Shown piece after piece: positions 27,225-37,553 of a stretch of DNA of 64,000 nt. The stretch is taken from contig NZ_JAGGPU010000004.1 of the NCBI RefSeq assembly GCF_018613605.1, forward strand, positions 186,001 through 250,000, written 5' to 3'. The translations under genes were made by a program, and so were the position numbers. The DNA comes from Pedobacter sp. ISL-64. GTDB taxonomy: Bacteria; Bacteroidota; Bacteroidia; Sphingobacteriales; Sphingobacteriaceae. The notes under the pieces were generated by a model. That model ran no database searches. It had not been told where the DNA came from and saw only the letters and a program-made list of their open reading frames with translations. The first letter of the stretch is position 1; each line of letters opens with the position of its first letter.

Positions 27225-28019
27225 ATGAGAACATTTAAACCAGTAATTCTGGCGCTTGCCTGTGCCACTGTGATGCAGTATAGCTGCAAGAAACAATCAA
27301 CGGTAGAAACGCCCGTAGAAAAAATTGACAAATCTGTACAGCAGCAAAACACTACATCAGGAGGGGTGCAAATCATGTCTGTGCTCTTTAATGGTGATGC
27401 CTCCAACGGATCAGCCAATGTATGGAAAGACATTAACATTGAAGGTACAGGAACGGTAACCACTGTAAATGATGAAACGGGTACCCTAACCTGGAAATTT
27501 CTTAAACCTGCAAACAGCCACAGGACAGAAGGGCATGGCGCCAAAAACTACGAGGCACAGGATGGAGATGAAATATACATCGGTTGGACCAGTAAAATCT
27601 ATATGCCAACAACATTAAAGACAGAGGCTATATTTCAATGGAAATCTTATCCAACTGACGGATCACTGCAAAATCATCCTTTGATGCTCAGAACCAAATC
27701 AGGAAACCTTGAATTACAACATTTCGACGATAACCATGTGGCCACAGTTCCTTGGTCTACCGCATTGGCCGTAAACACCTGGCTTAAATTCGTTATCCGG
27801 ATGAAAGTATCGAGAGATCCCGCTGTGGGCTATATTGAATTCTGGTACAATGGCGTTAAACAAACCCTTGCAAACGGTAGTCAGCGGTTATATTGCAGAA
27901 CTTTAGATGTCGATTACTGTGATCCGAAGTGGGGAGTTTACGGAGGTGATTCTTCACAGGTAACACATTTTGTTAAAAAAATAAGAATCGGTACATCTTA
28001 CGCGGATGTAGCGCAATAA
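27225..28019 (+). CDS. heparin-lyase-I-like polysaccharide lyase, lipoprotein
   Basis: The protein has 264 residues. The signal peptide ends in a non-standard lipobox (QYSC, C21). The mature part is a jelly-roll of the heparinase-I/glucuronan-lyase type (PF14099-like). Marks are the opening NGDASNGSANVWKDINIEG, a central HPLMLRTKSGNLELQH, W-L-K-F-V-I-R-M-K-V-S and the next strand GYIEFWYNGVKQTL. Such enzymes cleave uronic-acid polysaccharides by beta-elimination at the cell surface. A strong terminator follows directly, so this is a monocistronic unit at the edge of PUL A. The substrate is probably the same acidic glycan. Confidence 0.65.
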   Translation: MRTFKPVILALACATVMQYSCKKQSTVETPVEKIDKSVQQQNTTSGGVQIMSVLFNGDASNGSANVWKDINIEGTGTVTTVNDETGTLTWKFLKPANSHRTEGHGAKNYEAQDGDEIYIGWTSKIYMPTTLKTEAIFQWKSYPTDGSLQNHPLMLRTKSGNLELQHFDDNHVATVPWSTALAVNTWLKFVIRMKVSRDPAVGYIEFWYNGVKQTLANGSQRLYCRTLDVDYCDPKWGVYGGDSSQVTHFVKKIRIGTSYADVAQ

Positions 28020-28028
28020 CATTAATAT

Positions 28029-28062
28029 CAGAAAAGACAAACTGTTCAGTTTGTCTTTTCTG
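28029..28062 (+). terminator. strong hairpin terminator
   Basis: A perfect 16-bp stem, CAGAAAAGACAAACTG paired with CAGTTTGTCTTTTCTG, has a 2-nt spacer and begins 9 bp after the lyase stop codon. The descending arm is T-rich. The symmetry allows function in both directions. Confidence 0.85.
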
Positions 28063-28871
28063 ATTCCCGCTGATCAGTTTTACCAGCTATGCCAAGTATT
28101 GCTTGAACCATTGAGCACCCTGGTGAAATTTCCTCCCTTTTCTCTTTCTTTAAATGTCTCATTGATTTATGGCATTCAATCCCTTCAGTGTTTAGGTAAT
28201 GATTTCACTTGTAGGTATCTGGCCAGATAAGATGGAAATATTCCGGATAATGCCCGTCTGTTCGTCCTCTTTGGTTAAGGAATAAATTTTACTTATGGTT
28301 TGACAAAGTCCTGGACTGATGGATATTCCTTCTGTTTGTGACGCTTCACCTTCATTGTTGATACAGATGTTACTAATGATCAAATCATTAATATTTTCGA
28401 TTCGGATCAAACCTGGAGCTTTCGGCTATTGGGCATTGTGGTAAAATGGTAATCTGGATTAAGTTCAGCATTTTATCCATTGTTGAAAAAATGGGTTTAT
28501 CTATTAATAAATAGTGGTTTGGTTTCGGCAGCCTTATAGGCAGAAGGTTTAAAAAAGCAATCGGTTTATAAACGGTTGATACAGATTAATATTAAATCGA
28601 TGTTCATTAGCCAATCATATCTGCAGGATTCAACATAATTGGCTTGGTTTTTAAGTAAGCTAGCCAGTTGATGTCAATTTTGTTGATTAAATGGATAATT
28701 TAGAAGAGTAAAGCCCAATAAATTATCACTTAGTTGCAGATTAAATATAAAGCGGCTTATTGGCAGGTAGGGTATTTTGTTTAAATCCATGATTTTACCA
28801 GGTGCATTAAACTTTCATTTTTTGCATCAGCTCAATAAACCGACGCTAACCAAATATTTATGATATCCCAC
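28063..28871. other. gene-free stretch; possible beta-helix protein remnant at 28192-28430
   Basis: On the - strand, 28192-28430 reads LIRIENINDLIISNICINNE, then later TGIIRNISILSG. This has the N-x-x-I-x-N-x-x-I spacing of right-handed beta-helix enzymes (GH28 or lyase type), but it covers only about 80 codons with no proper end. The rest of the 800 bp holds no gene and presumably includes the GH95 promoter. AAATCGATGTT near 28595 weakly resembles the LacI-type operator found at 51638-51649. Confidence 0.3.
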
Positions 28872-31448
28872 ATGAAGACCGTTATTCAGAAAAGAATTGT
28901 TTTGATTTTTAAGCTAGTTGTATGCTTTATATGCCTTGGCATTACAAGCGTTAATGCTCAAAAAACTGTTTCCAGACCTTTAAAGCTTTGGTACAATCAG
29001 CCAGCCAGGGTTTGGGAAGAGGCACTGCCTCTGGGCAACGGAAAAATGGGTGCCATGGTATTCGGAAACGTACAGCGGGAACGGTTACAGCTAAATGAAA
29101 GTACCCTATGGTCTGGCTATCCTGACACTGGAAATAACGCTGATGGGCCAGGTCTGCTACCGCAGGTAAGGAAAGCAATGTTCGAAGGTGATTATCTAAA
29201 AGCTACGTCGCTATGGAGCAAAATGCAGGGACCATATTCGGCAAGATATCTCCCTATGGGTGATTTGTTTTTGGATTTTGACCATAAAAATACGGCTTTT
29301 ACAAATTACTACCGCGAACTTAATCTAGCTAAGGCGGTATCGATGGTAAAATATACCGTAAATGGAATTAATTATACCCGGCAGACTTATATGAGTTATC
29401 CCGATCAGGTATTGGTGATGAAAATAACGGCAAATAAGGCAAATTCAATTAGTTTCAGTGCTGGTTTAACGAGCAAACTGAAATATATTGTTGCAAGCGC
29501 AGATCAACACCAGTTGATTTTGAACGGTAAAGCGCCAAAATATGTGGCTGCAAGAGATTACGATCCGCAACAGGTGGTGTACGATGAAAAAGAGGGAATG
29601 AATTTTCAGATCCGGCTGAAGGTGACAAATGTTGGTGGAACCGTGAAAAGTACCTCTTCAGCTTTAACGGTAAGCAAGGCAACAGAAGTGGTGATCTACC
29701 TAACAGGTGCAACAAGTTTTAACGGTTTTGATAAGTCGGCAGGTTTAGCGGGTAAAGATCCTTCGGTACAAACGCGCTCAAATATGAACAAAGCCATTAA
29801 AAAAGGCAATTCGCAGCTTTACACTAACCATGTAAGTGATTATCAAAACCTTTTTAACCGGGTAAAATTTGAACTGGGAGATCCAGATCCTAAATCGGAC
29901 CAGTTGCCAACAAATGAGCGGTTGCTGCATTTTAAGAACAGCACGGTTCCCGATCATAATCTGCTGGCACTCTATTATCAGTATGGAAGGTACCTGCTAA
30001 TTTCAAGCTCAAGAAAAGGAGGCCAGGCTACGAACCTGCAAGGCCTCTGGAATGATCTGGTGCAGCCACCCTGGGGCAGTAACTATACCACCAATATAAA
30101 TACGCAGATGAATTATTGGCTGGCAGAAAATACTAATCTTACCGAGTGTAATGAGCCCTTATTTAACTTCATCAAAAACCTTTCGGTTAATGGGGCAGCA
30201 ACAGCCAAGGTGAATTATAACATCGGTAAAGGGTGGGTAGCGCATCACAATTCGGATATCTGGGCCAAAACCTCAACAGTTGGAGCCTTTGATAAAGAGG
30301 AGCGGGAGATGCCAAGAAAAACCTGCTGGCCAATGGCTGGAGCCTGGCTATGTACCCATCTGTTTGAGCATTACTTATACACCAATGATACCCTTTTTTT
30401 GGAAAAAACGGGTTATCCTTTAATGAAAGGTGCAGCAGAATTTATGTTGGAATGGTTAATAGAAGATCCTAAAACGGGCTATCTGGTTACCAATCCTTCC
30501 ACTTCTCCCGAAAATGTAGTTAAAATAAAGGACAAAGCCTATCAATTGAGTATTGCCTCTACAATGGATATGTCGATTATCAGAGAACTTTTTGAACAGT
30601 GCATACAGGCCTCGCAGGTTTTAAAAAACGATTTTGCTTTTGCAGAACAACTTAAGCAGGCTAAAGCCAGGTTATATCCTTATCAGATTGGGCAGTACGG
30701 ACAGCTACAGGAATGGTTTCAGGATTGGGATGATCCTAAAGATCAACACAGGCACATTTCTCAGCTTTACGGACTTTATCCTGCCGGACAGATCAATGTT
30801 TATCAAAATCCGGCACTTTCATCGGCAGCAAAACAGTCTTTATTGCATCGTGGCGATGTGAGCACAGGTTGGTCTATGGCATGGAAAACAAACTGGTGGG
30901 CCAGGTTGCAGGATGGTAATCATGCTTATCAGGTGCTGCTATCGGCATTAAATTATATTGATCCACTTTCGCCAAAAGGGCAGATGAGCGGTGGTGGTGC
31001 ATATCCAAATCTTTTTGACGCACATCCTCCCTTTCAGATTGATGGTAACTTTGGGGCAACTGCCGGGATGACAGAGATGTTGCTGCAGAGCCATTATAGT
31101 GAGCTGGTTTTGCTCCCTGCACTGCCTGATGCATGGCAATCGGGCAGAATAGAGGGGATCAAAGCAAGAGGAGATTACAGTGTAGCAATACAATGGGCAA
31201 ACGGGATGCTCAAAAGGGCATTCATTAAAGCAAACAGAACCGGAAAATGTAAAATCAGGACATTTACGAAAATTAAGATTAATAATTCGAATGCAGACCC
31301 GCGAACAGATGGTATTGAAAACGTTGTGGAAACACAATACCTTAACCATAGCAAAAAAGCGCTGCGGCCGCTCAATTTAAAGCAAAGTTATGTTTATGAG
31401 CTCAACGTTAAAAAAGGTGAGACTTATTTGATCACTTCTGCTGATTAA
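28872..31448 (+). CDS. GH95 alpha-L-fucosidase-type glycoside hydrolase
   Basis: The protein has about 858 residues. Of two nearby ATGs, 28872 directly precedes the signal peptide ending VNAQ. The N-terminal beta-sandwich begins LWYNQPARVWEEALPLGNGKMGAMVFG, the GH95 signature. The (alpha/alpha)6 catalytic part has NINTQMNYWLAENTNLTEC around residue 410 and PPFQIDGNFGATAGMTE around 725, whose Asn and Asp residues form the inverting active site. Members release alpha-1,2-fucose, and some act on L-galactose or other sugars. Secreted to the periplasm or surface, it would trim fucose side chains of the PUL A substrate. It lies upstream of susC with a 560-bp gap. Confidence 0.92.
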   Translation: MKTVIQKRIVLIFKLVVCFICLGITSVNAQKTVSRPLKLWYNQPARVWEEALPLGNGKMGAMVFGNVQRERLQLNESTLWSGYPDTGNNADGPGLLPQVRKAMFEGDYLKATSLWSKMQGPYSARYLPMGDLFLDFDHKNTAFTNYYRELNLAKAVSMVKYTVNGINYTRQTYMSYPDQVLVMKITANKANSISFSAGLTSKLKYIVASADQHQLILNGKAPKYVAARDYDPQQVVYDEKEGMNFQIRLKVTNVGGTVKSTSSALTVSKATEVVIYLTGATSFNGFDKSAGLAGKDPSVQTRSNMNKAIKKGNSQLYTNHVSDYQNLFNRVKFELGDPDPKSDQLPTNERLLHFKNSTVPDHNLLALYYQYGRYLLISSSRKGGQATNLQGLWNDLVQPPWGSNYTTNINTQMNYWLAENTNLTECNEPLFNFIKNLSVNGAATAKVNYNIGKGWVAHHNSDIWAKTSTVGAFDKEEREMPRKTCWPMAGAWLCTHLFEHYLYTNDTLFLEKTGYPLMKGAAEFMLEWLIEDPKTGYLVTNPSTSPENVVKIKDKAYQLSIASTMDMSIIRELFEQCIQASQVLKNDFAFAEQLKQAKARLYPYQIGQYGQLQEWFQDWDDPKDQHRHISQLYGLYPAGQINVYQNPALSSAAKQSLLHRGDVSTGWSMAWKTNWWARLQDGNHAYQVLLSALNYIDPLSPKGQMSGGGAYPNLFDAHPPFQIDGNFGATAGMTEMLLQSHYSELVLLPALPDAWQSGRIEGIKARGDYSVAIQWANGMLKRAFIKANRTGKCKIRTFTKIKINNSNADPRTDGIENVVETQYLNHSKKALRPLNLKQSYVYELNVKKGETYLITSAD

Positions 31449-31879
31449 TTAATCAGCCATTGCATACAGCACCAAAAGGGGGCAATTTATTTTTTGTTAC
31501 CCGATTTTGTGCGAAGATTTAGGTTTCATTTGTAAGTGTTATACCCATTTATTTTTCTCTGGTCAGATTGTTCTGTGGTAAATATTTGTTTTTCAGGCCT
31601 TTAAATTGTTTTGTTAATCTGCTAACCCTACCAGATCCGTTTAAAAGCTATTTTGACATCATCAATAACAGGCAATTTAAAAGTTGTATGCTGGGTTAAC
31701 CATTCAACTTTAGCACCAGGCATGCCTGGAAGGGATAAATATTGCCATTTTCATCAGGAAAGGATTTTTGAACCTGAATAAGTTATTTGCCAAAATAGTT
31801 GACTAATTCGCCAATTCTTGCACCAACTATTTCTTGTTTTATCCTTTAATTGCAGTAACCAAATATAAAACTAAAACGT
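31449..31879. other. intergenic stretch between GH95 and the susC leader
   Basis: No gene or clear terminator was seen. The region is A/T-rich and should contain the promoter for the susC-susD transcript, but I found no exact TAnnTTTG box. Confidence 0.3.
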
Positions 31880-32014
31880 ATGAGTAACAGAAATTACCCA
31901 GGTTTTGAGAACCATTGGCGTTTTTTTACAAGCCATTTGTTAAACGTCAGCAATCGGGCCGTTCGGCCTGTCTCTTCAGTCCACTTTCCAATAACTTTTA
32001 ATTCAGCGGTATGA
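31880..32014 (+). CDS. small leader ORF (44 codons) overlapping the susC start
   Basis: An ATG at 31880 opens a 44-codon frame whose TGA overlaps the susC ATG (ATGA at 32011-32014). The peptide (MSNRNYPGFENHWRFFTSHL ...) resembles no family. The GGGCCGTTCGGCCT hairpin (31955-31970, 7-bp stem) lies inside it, 41 bp before susC. This could be a leader peptide coupling susC translation to its own, or a chance open frame in an untranslated leader. Confidence 0.35.
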   Translation: MSNRNYPGFENHWRFFTSHLLNVSNRAVRPVSSVHFPITFNSAV

Positions 32015-35000
32015 AAAGAAAATTTACAAGATTTTTCTCTGCGCATTTAATTCTGCTTAAAGTAGCCGTATTTGCGTGTTTGTTAACTTTAATCAACACT
32101 GATCTTTCTGCCCAGGGACAAACTAAGGTTTCGGGAACTGTAAAAGACCGTAGTGGGGCAGCCCTGCCAGGAGTAACGGTTCGGGTAAAAGATCAAACCG
32201 GTGGCGTATCTACTGATAATAACGGGAAGTTTACCATTTCTGTAGCCCCGAATGCTATTCTTCAGTTTAACATGATCGGTTATACAACCATTGAAAGGAA
32301 GGTTGTTGATGGCGCAATGAACATTGTGCTGGAAGATGCATCAAGCGCGTTAGACGATGTGGTTGTAATCGGTTTTGGCGGTAAAGTTAAAAGAAGCGAC
32401 CTTAGTTCTGCTGTTTCTTCTGTTTCGGCCAAAGATATCCAGGAGCGGCAACCGGTGGACTTGTTGAACGCCTTGCAGGGAAAAGCATCAGGGGTAACTG
32501 TAACTACTGATGGTGGCCCTGGAGGTGAAGGGACGGTTCAGATTAGAGGAGTTACTACCTTAAACGGTGGTGCTGGCCCCCTTTACGTGGTTGATGGTGT
32601 AATTACAGACAACGGCAGAAATATTAATCCATTGGATATTGCAGGCATCGAAATCCTCAAAGATGCAGCTTCTGCTTCTATTTATGGGGCACAGGCCGCA
32701 AATGGGGTAATTTTGATTACCACAAAAAAAGGTGTAGAAGGTAAACCCCGGGTTGATGTGCAGTATACACACTTGTTTGGCAAGCTTGCACATAAACTCC
32801 CGCAGAGCAACTCTGAAGAGGTTAGGGCCTTTAGAAGGCTGCAAAATGGCGGATTGATCACAGCTGGTTCAAATACAGATTCATTAAATGTTTCTTTTAA
32901 TTCAGATAATGACCTTCAGGATCTGTTGTTGGGTAATACCGGCCAGCGCAACCAGGTAAATGCGAGTTTGGCAGGAGCCTCTAAAACCTTTAATTATTAT
33001 TCAAGTGTTAATTATATCGACGATCAATCAATTGTGATCAACAGTTTTGCGAAATCACTTCAAACCAGGTTAAATATCTCCTATCAGGCACTGCCTAAAC
33101 TTAAGTATACCTCCAATTTTTCGCTCTATTATCAAACGAAGAATGAAATACCCATTGCAAGAACGGTAAATGTTATTTTTGACAGACCTGCAAACTCACT
33201 GATCTATTATCCCGATGGCGCATTAACAAGTTACATTGCCTCGAAGCGGAATCCTGTGGCCAATGCGATGTATGAGATCAATAAAACCGAAACCTATTCG
33301 GCACAGATCAACAACCAACTGGATTTTGATATTACCAAGCATATTAAATGGACCACACTATTTAACCTGGCTTACGAAAATCCTCAGTATACCTTTTTTG
33401 CGCCACGTTATGTAAGTCCGAACCGGAACACAAACAATGGTATAAATGAACTGACCAAAAATTTCAGATATGAAGCACAAACCTATTTTAACTACAACCA
33501 GAAGTTTAAAGACCATACTTTAAGTGCAACATTGGGTGCAAATGCCATCCGCAGAACGCAAAGTGTATTTCATCTGGAGTACCTGAATGCAGCAAGTGAA
33601 GAAATTACCGTTACACTACCAGCTTATCTTACAGGGTCTAAAACTTATACTACGGGCACGGCCAATACCAACCAGGCTATTTTTGCCAGGGTAAATTACG
33701 ATTATAAAAGCAGGTATTATGCAAGTGCGGTGTACCGGAATGATGGTTCTTCGCGTTTTGGCCCGGAGAACAAACGCGGATCCTTTTATTCAGGATCGAT
33801 GGCATGGCGCTTTTCAGCAGAAAAGTTTATGGACTGGTCTAAATCATTTCTTGATGATGCCAAAATCCGTGCAAGCTATGGCCGGGTGGGTAACGATCAG
33901 ATCGAGGATTATGGTGCAATTACAAAAGTACAGTTTGAGGGGAATTATAATGGAATAGGTGGAGCAGCCTATAATACTTCGATAGGCAACAGCCTGATCA
34001 AATGGGAAACAGGGATTCAGAAAAACCTGGGGCTGGATCTTACTTTTCTGAAAGGCAGATTGAACTTTACCGGCGAACTTTATGAGAAAGAATCGAAAGA
34101 CCTGTTGTATCAGCGTCAGTTGGTTAAGGAAACGGGCTTTTCAACGGTTATCGTTAACCTTGGTTCTATTGTTAATAAAGGGATAGAATTCACCGTTTCC
34201 GGTACACCGATTTCCAAAAAGAATTTTTCATGGAACATAGATGCTAATATTTATTTCGAAAGGGGCACAATCAAAGAACTGGCAGGCGGTGTTCCGTTTA
34301 TTGCAGGTAATAAATGGTATGTTCAGGAAGGTGGAAAGATCGGCGATTTTTATGGATGGAAAAACCTGGGCGTTTATCAATGGAACGAATCTAACGCCTA
34401 TAACGATAGCTGGGATAAATTGACCGTAGTATTGGGTGCAGATAAAAAACCTTTGTATGTGAACGGAAAACCACAGTACACTTTCAACGGCCAGCCGTAC
34501 AGTGGAACGGTTCATAACCTATACGATCCTTCAGGTAAACTTGTTGGCGGAGATACCGAATGGGCAAATATAAAAAGAGACAGTTTAATAGATGACGGCG
34601 ACCGCCATGTGATCGGCAATGCTCAGCCTAAGTTTAACATCGGTTTTGGTAATACATTTAACTATAAAAGATTTTCATTGAATGTGCTGTTTAACGCATC
34701 TATAGGTGGAGATATCTACAATACCCTGTTGTATAATGCAAACAATCCTTCCAATACGGGGCCTGGTAATCCTGACATGCTGTACAATTCGTGGCAGAGA
34801 CCTGGCGATATTGCAAAATATCCATATTATCCAAACAGGCCTTCCAGGGGGAATTTAAAGGCGAACGGTAACAGTGCCTATCTGGAAAGCCGTTCTTTCA
34901 TCAGGCTTGCGAGTATGAGGTTTGCCTATAGCATGGATCCTGCGCTTGCAAAACGGGTTTACCTTAAAGGGATAACTGCATTTATATATGGGACAAATTT

Positions 35001-35130
35001 GTTAACCTGGACAAACTACAAGGGCTACGATCCTGAATTTAGCAGTTCTAACCCTTTAACGCCTGGTGATGACACAGGAAAGTACCCTAAAAGAAGAGAA
35101 CTTGGATTTGGTTTAAACATCAGTTTATAA
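32011..35130 (+). CDS. SusC/RagA-type TonB-dependent outer-membrane transporter
   Basis: The protein has 1039 residues with a signal peptide ending LSAQ. A carboxypeptidase-like domain follows (VSGTVKDRSGAALPGVTVRV), then the TonB-box region (ALDDVVVIGFG), the plug (LQGKASGVTVTTDGGPGGEG to LYVVDGV and ASASIYGAQAANGVILITTK) and a 22-strand barrel ending ELGFGLNISL. It imports oligosaccharides released at the surface with its SusD lid encoded 7 bp downstream. No STN domain is present, so control is not by the FecR/ECF sigma route used in PUL B. Regulation must come from elsewhere, perhaps the AraC protein at 48.1 kb. Confidence 0.95.
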   Translation: MKRKFTRFFSAHLILLKVAVFACLLTLINTDLSAQGQTKVSGTVKDRSGAALPGVTVRVKDQTGGVSTDNNGKFTISVAPNAILQFNMIGYTTIERKVVDGAMNIVLEDASSALDDVVVIGFGGKVKRSDLSSAVSSVSAKDIQERQPVDLLNALQGKASGVTVTTDGGPGGEGTVQIRGVTTLNGGAGPLYVVDGVITDNGRNINPLDIAGIEILKDAASASIYGAQAANGVILITTKKGVEGKPRVDVQYTHLFGKLAHKLPQSNSEEVRAFRRLQNGGLITAGSNTDSLNVSFNSDNDLQDLLLGNTGQRNQVNASLAGASKTFNYYSSVNYIDDQSIVINSFAKSLQTRLNISYQALPKLKYTSNFSLYYQTKNEIPIARTVNVIFDRPANSLIYYPDGALTSYIASKRNPVANAMYEINKTETYSAQINNQLDFDITKHIKWTTLFNLAYENPQYTFFAPRYVSPNRNTNNGINELTKNFRYEAQTYFNYNQKFKDHTLSATLGANAIRRTQSVFHLEYLNAASEEITVTLPAYLTGSKTYTTGTANTNQAIFARVNYDYKSRYYASAVYRNDGSSRFGPENKRGSFYSGSMAWRFSAEKFMDWSKSFLDDAKIRASYGRVGNDQIEDYGAITKVQFEGNYNGIGGAAYNTSIGNSLIKWETGIQKNLGLDLTFLKGRLNFTGELYEKESKDLLYQRQLVKETGFSTVIVNLGSIVNKGIEFTVSGTPISKKNFSWNIDANIYFERGTIKELAGGVPFIAGNKWYVQEGGKIGDFYGWKNLGVYQWNESNAYNDSWDKLTVVLGADKKPLYVNGKPQYTFNGQPYSGTVHNLYDPSGKLVGGDTEWANIKRDSLIDDGDRHVIGNAQPKFNIGFGNTFNYKRFSLNVLFNASIGGDIYNTLLYNANNPSNTGPGNPDMLYNSWQRPGDIAKYPYYPNRPSRGNLKANGNSAYLESRSFIRLASMRFAYSMDPALAKRVYLKGITAFIYGTNLLTWTNYKGYDPEFSSSNPLTPGDDTGKYPKRRELGFGLNISL

Positions 35131-35137
35131 TAAGGAT

Positions 35138-36697
35138 ATGAAAACAATAAAATATACCTGTATTTTCATGTTATTGCTCGCTATGGGCAGTTGCAAAAAA
35201 TATCTTACAGAGGCGCCTGTTTCGCAGGTGTCGAGCGATAAATTCTATAAATCTAAATATGATATTGATGCGGCTATGGCCGGGATGTATTCTGCTTTTC
35301 AGCTCACTATGGTGGGCGAATCGCAGTTTAACGACCGCTACCATTATTGGGGCGAATTCAGGGCAGATAATTTCGACCGTTTTCTCTCTTACACCAATAC
35401 TTATACCACCGAGATCGCATTAAACGCCCTGACCACAGATAATCCATATGCAGATTGGTCAAGGCTTTACACTGTGATTGCCCGCGCGAACAGTAACATC
35501 AAATACATCCCTGGTGTACCCACTTTAGATAATAATGTTACCCAGGCAATTGTGAATGCAAACCTTGCACAGTCGTATGCCATAAGAGCCATAGCTTATT
35601 TTTACCTGGTGAGGGTTTGGGGCGACGCGCCTGTTTGGTTGGAACCTTACGAAGATAGCCAGGTTGCCGCAGAGCGGGAAAGGACCAAGGCATCGCAGAT
35701 TCTCGACGATGTGATCATCAAGGATTTAAAAACAGCTTATGACCTAACGGTTAAAAATCAGAATGCATCGGTATATTATATGAATGAAGGTGCTATATGT
35801 GCAGCCCTGGCAGATGCCTATATGTGGAAAAAAGACTATACAAATGCCATCCTTTGGATTAATAACCTGTTTAAGGCGAGGAATCCAAAAGGCGCACTTT
35901 ACACAGGTACATCTGATGCCAACCTGGAACCAACGGCCAGTTGGAAAAGTATATTTACAGCCCCTGCTGCGAGCGTAGAAACCATCTGGTCTATCCACTG
36001 GGATTTTACCACAAATAGCTGCGCCTGCATGCAGATATCTTATTCGCCCAATAACAGACAGATGCAGCTCGATCCGCTTTTGTATGCCAGTTACTTTCTG
36101 CCCCAGACCCAACCTGTACATACCAACGATATCAGGCCCAAACAAACACTGGATGTATATGCGGTCGCCAACCCCACACTCAACAACCGTGACCGTTTCC
36201 TTAAATTTTATCCGAGCCCATCAAACCCTGTTGGGGCAATACCGTCTACAGAATTAAACCTGTATTACAATCAGAATACTCCGGTTTATTTGCCAATGTA
36301 CAGGTTATCTGATGTTTACCTGCTCTATGCCGAGGCGCTCAACGGAAACAACGATTTGCCCAACGCACTTAAATATTTAAATTTTGTGAGAAAAAGAGCC
36401 AATGTAGATCAGTATCTGGCCACAGATGTTAAGGTAAGTGCTAAAGCAGCAATGGAAAATGCAATTTTAGAAGAGCGCCAGTATGAACTCATCGGCGAAG
36501 GTAAACGCTGGTTCGACCTGGTAAGAACAAACAAAGTGAAAGAAATTATGGATCCCGTGTTAAAAGACCGGCAGCTTAGAAATGGAAATACTGATATTGT
36601 AGGTTTTACGGATATGCGCCGTTCTTATTGGCCATTGAGCAGGGCAGTAATGAATTCCAATAAAAAATTGGTACAGAATCCTGGTTATGGCGAGTAA
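35138..36697 (+). CDS. SusD/RagB-type glycan-binding lipoprotein
   Basis: The protein has 519 residues. The lipobox is AMGSC, giving CKKYLTEAPVSQVSSDKFYK, the usual SusD start. TPR-like helices follow (SYAIRAIAYFYLVRVWGDAPVW). The C-terminus has EERQYELIGEGKRWFDLVRTNK and ends QNPGYGE, both family hallmarks. It sits as a lid on the SusC barrel encoded directly upstream and captures the oligosaccharide. The C-x-C-M-Q segment near the middle (SCACMQ) is unusual in being cysteine-rich. Confidence 0.94.
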   Translation: MKTIKYTCIFMLLLAMGSCKKYLTEAPVSQVSSDKFYKSKYDIDAAMAGMYSAFQLTMVGESQFNDRYHYWGEFRADNFDRFLSYTNTYTTEIALNALTTDNPYADWSRLYTVIARANSNIKYIPGVPTLDNNVTQAIVNANLAQSYAIRAIAYFYLVRVWGDAPVWLEPYEDSQVAAERERTKASQILDDVIIKDLKTAYDLTVKNQNASVYYMNEGAICAALADAYMWKKDYTNAILWINNLFKARNPKGALYTGTSDANLEPTASWKSIFTAPAASVETIWSIHWDFTTNSCACMQISYSPNNRQMQLDPLLYASYFLPQTQPVHTNDIRPKQTLDVYAVANPTLNNRDRFLKFYPSPSNPVGAIPSTELNLYYNQNTPVYLPMYRLSDVYLLYAEALNGNNDLPNALKYLNFVRKRANVDQYLATDVKVSAKAAMENAILEERQYELIGEGKRWFDLVRTNKVKEIMDPVLKDRQLRNGNTDIVGFTDMRRSYWPLSRAVMNSNKKLVQNPGYGE

Positions 36698-36753
36698 TGG
36701 TTAATTTTTAACAGTGGGCCTGTCTATAACAGCAGGCCGTAAATGATATGGAA

Positions 36754-37539
36754 ATGAAAGTTTTTAAAAATAGAATATTGCCATCAATTTTATTGATTTT
36801 GATTGCGATTAGCCAAAGCGGCTGCGGAAAAATGTTCGGTTTAGAACGCCAGAAAGATTACGATTATGTAAAGAAAACGCTTGATCCCAATATTGGTGTA
36901 TCGGCCCGTAAGTTTCTGGAAGACAGGGCATCGGGTACGGGCATGGCAAACGATCCGACTGATACCGTTTTTAAGTATATGAAACTGGGCTTGGAGTATG
37001 CGGGGATAGACCTTGCAGAATACGAAAAAAGTGACCGTACCTTTCTTTTTCTACATAACCTTGGGGTTAGGGTACTACCAACAAAAGTAACCAATGGCGT
37101 AACGGTAACAACCAGCAACATACCAACAGCAGGTTTGTGGTTCGATTATCCAATTGTTACTGGTATCAATCCCACCACAGGCCTACCCATAACCAAGCCC
37201 GCAACCAAATGGAGCGATTACCCTAAAGAAGATGTAAAGAATTATTTTTTATATCTGATTGGCCAGGGCAAGTATAATTTTGATAATCTAAATGCCAATA
37301 ATGTCCCTGTAAAATCAATTCTTCCCGCAAATGCGGTTTTGTCCAAATCATCAATGTTGGGTTATGCCAACAATGGCAAGGGCTTTGACGAAAATGGCAT
37401 TTTTTATCTGAAAATATTGAATAACAGCGATCAGGCACCAATTGTACATAACAACAGAACCAATGACCGCAGTGCTGGTTATGTGGCTACCAATGGCATT
37501 GTACACGTTTTTGGGGCATCGATGGCACCCTCATTGTAA
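36754..37539 (+). CDS. surface lipoprotein, possibly FAS1-like
   Basis: The protein has 261 residues. The ATG at 36754 is chosen because it precedes the signal peptide, though the 36748 ATG is also possible. The lipobox is SQSGC. The C-terminal N-G-I-V-H-V-F and the F-L-F-L-H-N-L-G-V segment resemble fasciclin (FAS1) edges, but a full FAS1 motif is not clear. Genes at this position, after susCD, usually encode surface glycan-binding proteins. It is followed by a terminator, which closes the susC-susD-lipoprotein unit. Confidence 0.55.
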   Translation: MKVFKNRILPSILLILIAISQSGCGKMFGLERQKDYDYVKKTLDPNIGVSARKFLEDRASGTGMANDPTDTVFKYMKLGLEYAGIDLAEYEKSDRTFLFLHNLGVRVLPTKVTNGVTVTTSNIPTAGLWFDYPIVTGINPTTGLPITKPATKWSDYPKEDVKNYFLYLIGQGKYNFDNLNANNVPVKSILPANAVLSKSSMLGYANNGKGFDENGIFYLKILNNSDQAPIVHNNRTNDRSAGYVATNGIVHVFGASMAPSL

Positions 37540-37553
37540 CCTGTGGAAGACCG

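Noticed and set aside
28192..28410. Independent 72-residue gene on the - strand
   Set aside because: It looks like an inner piece of a beta-helix protein without its ends, so it is described as a possible remnant only.
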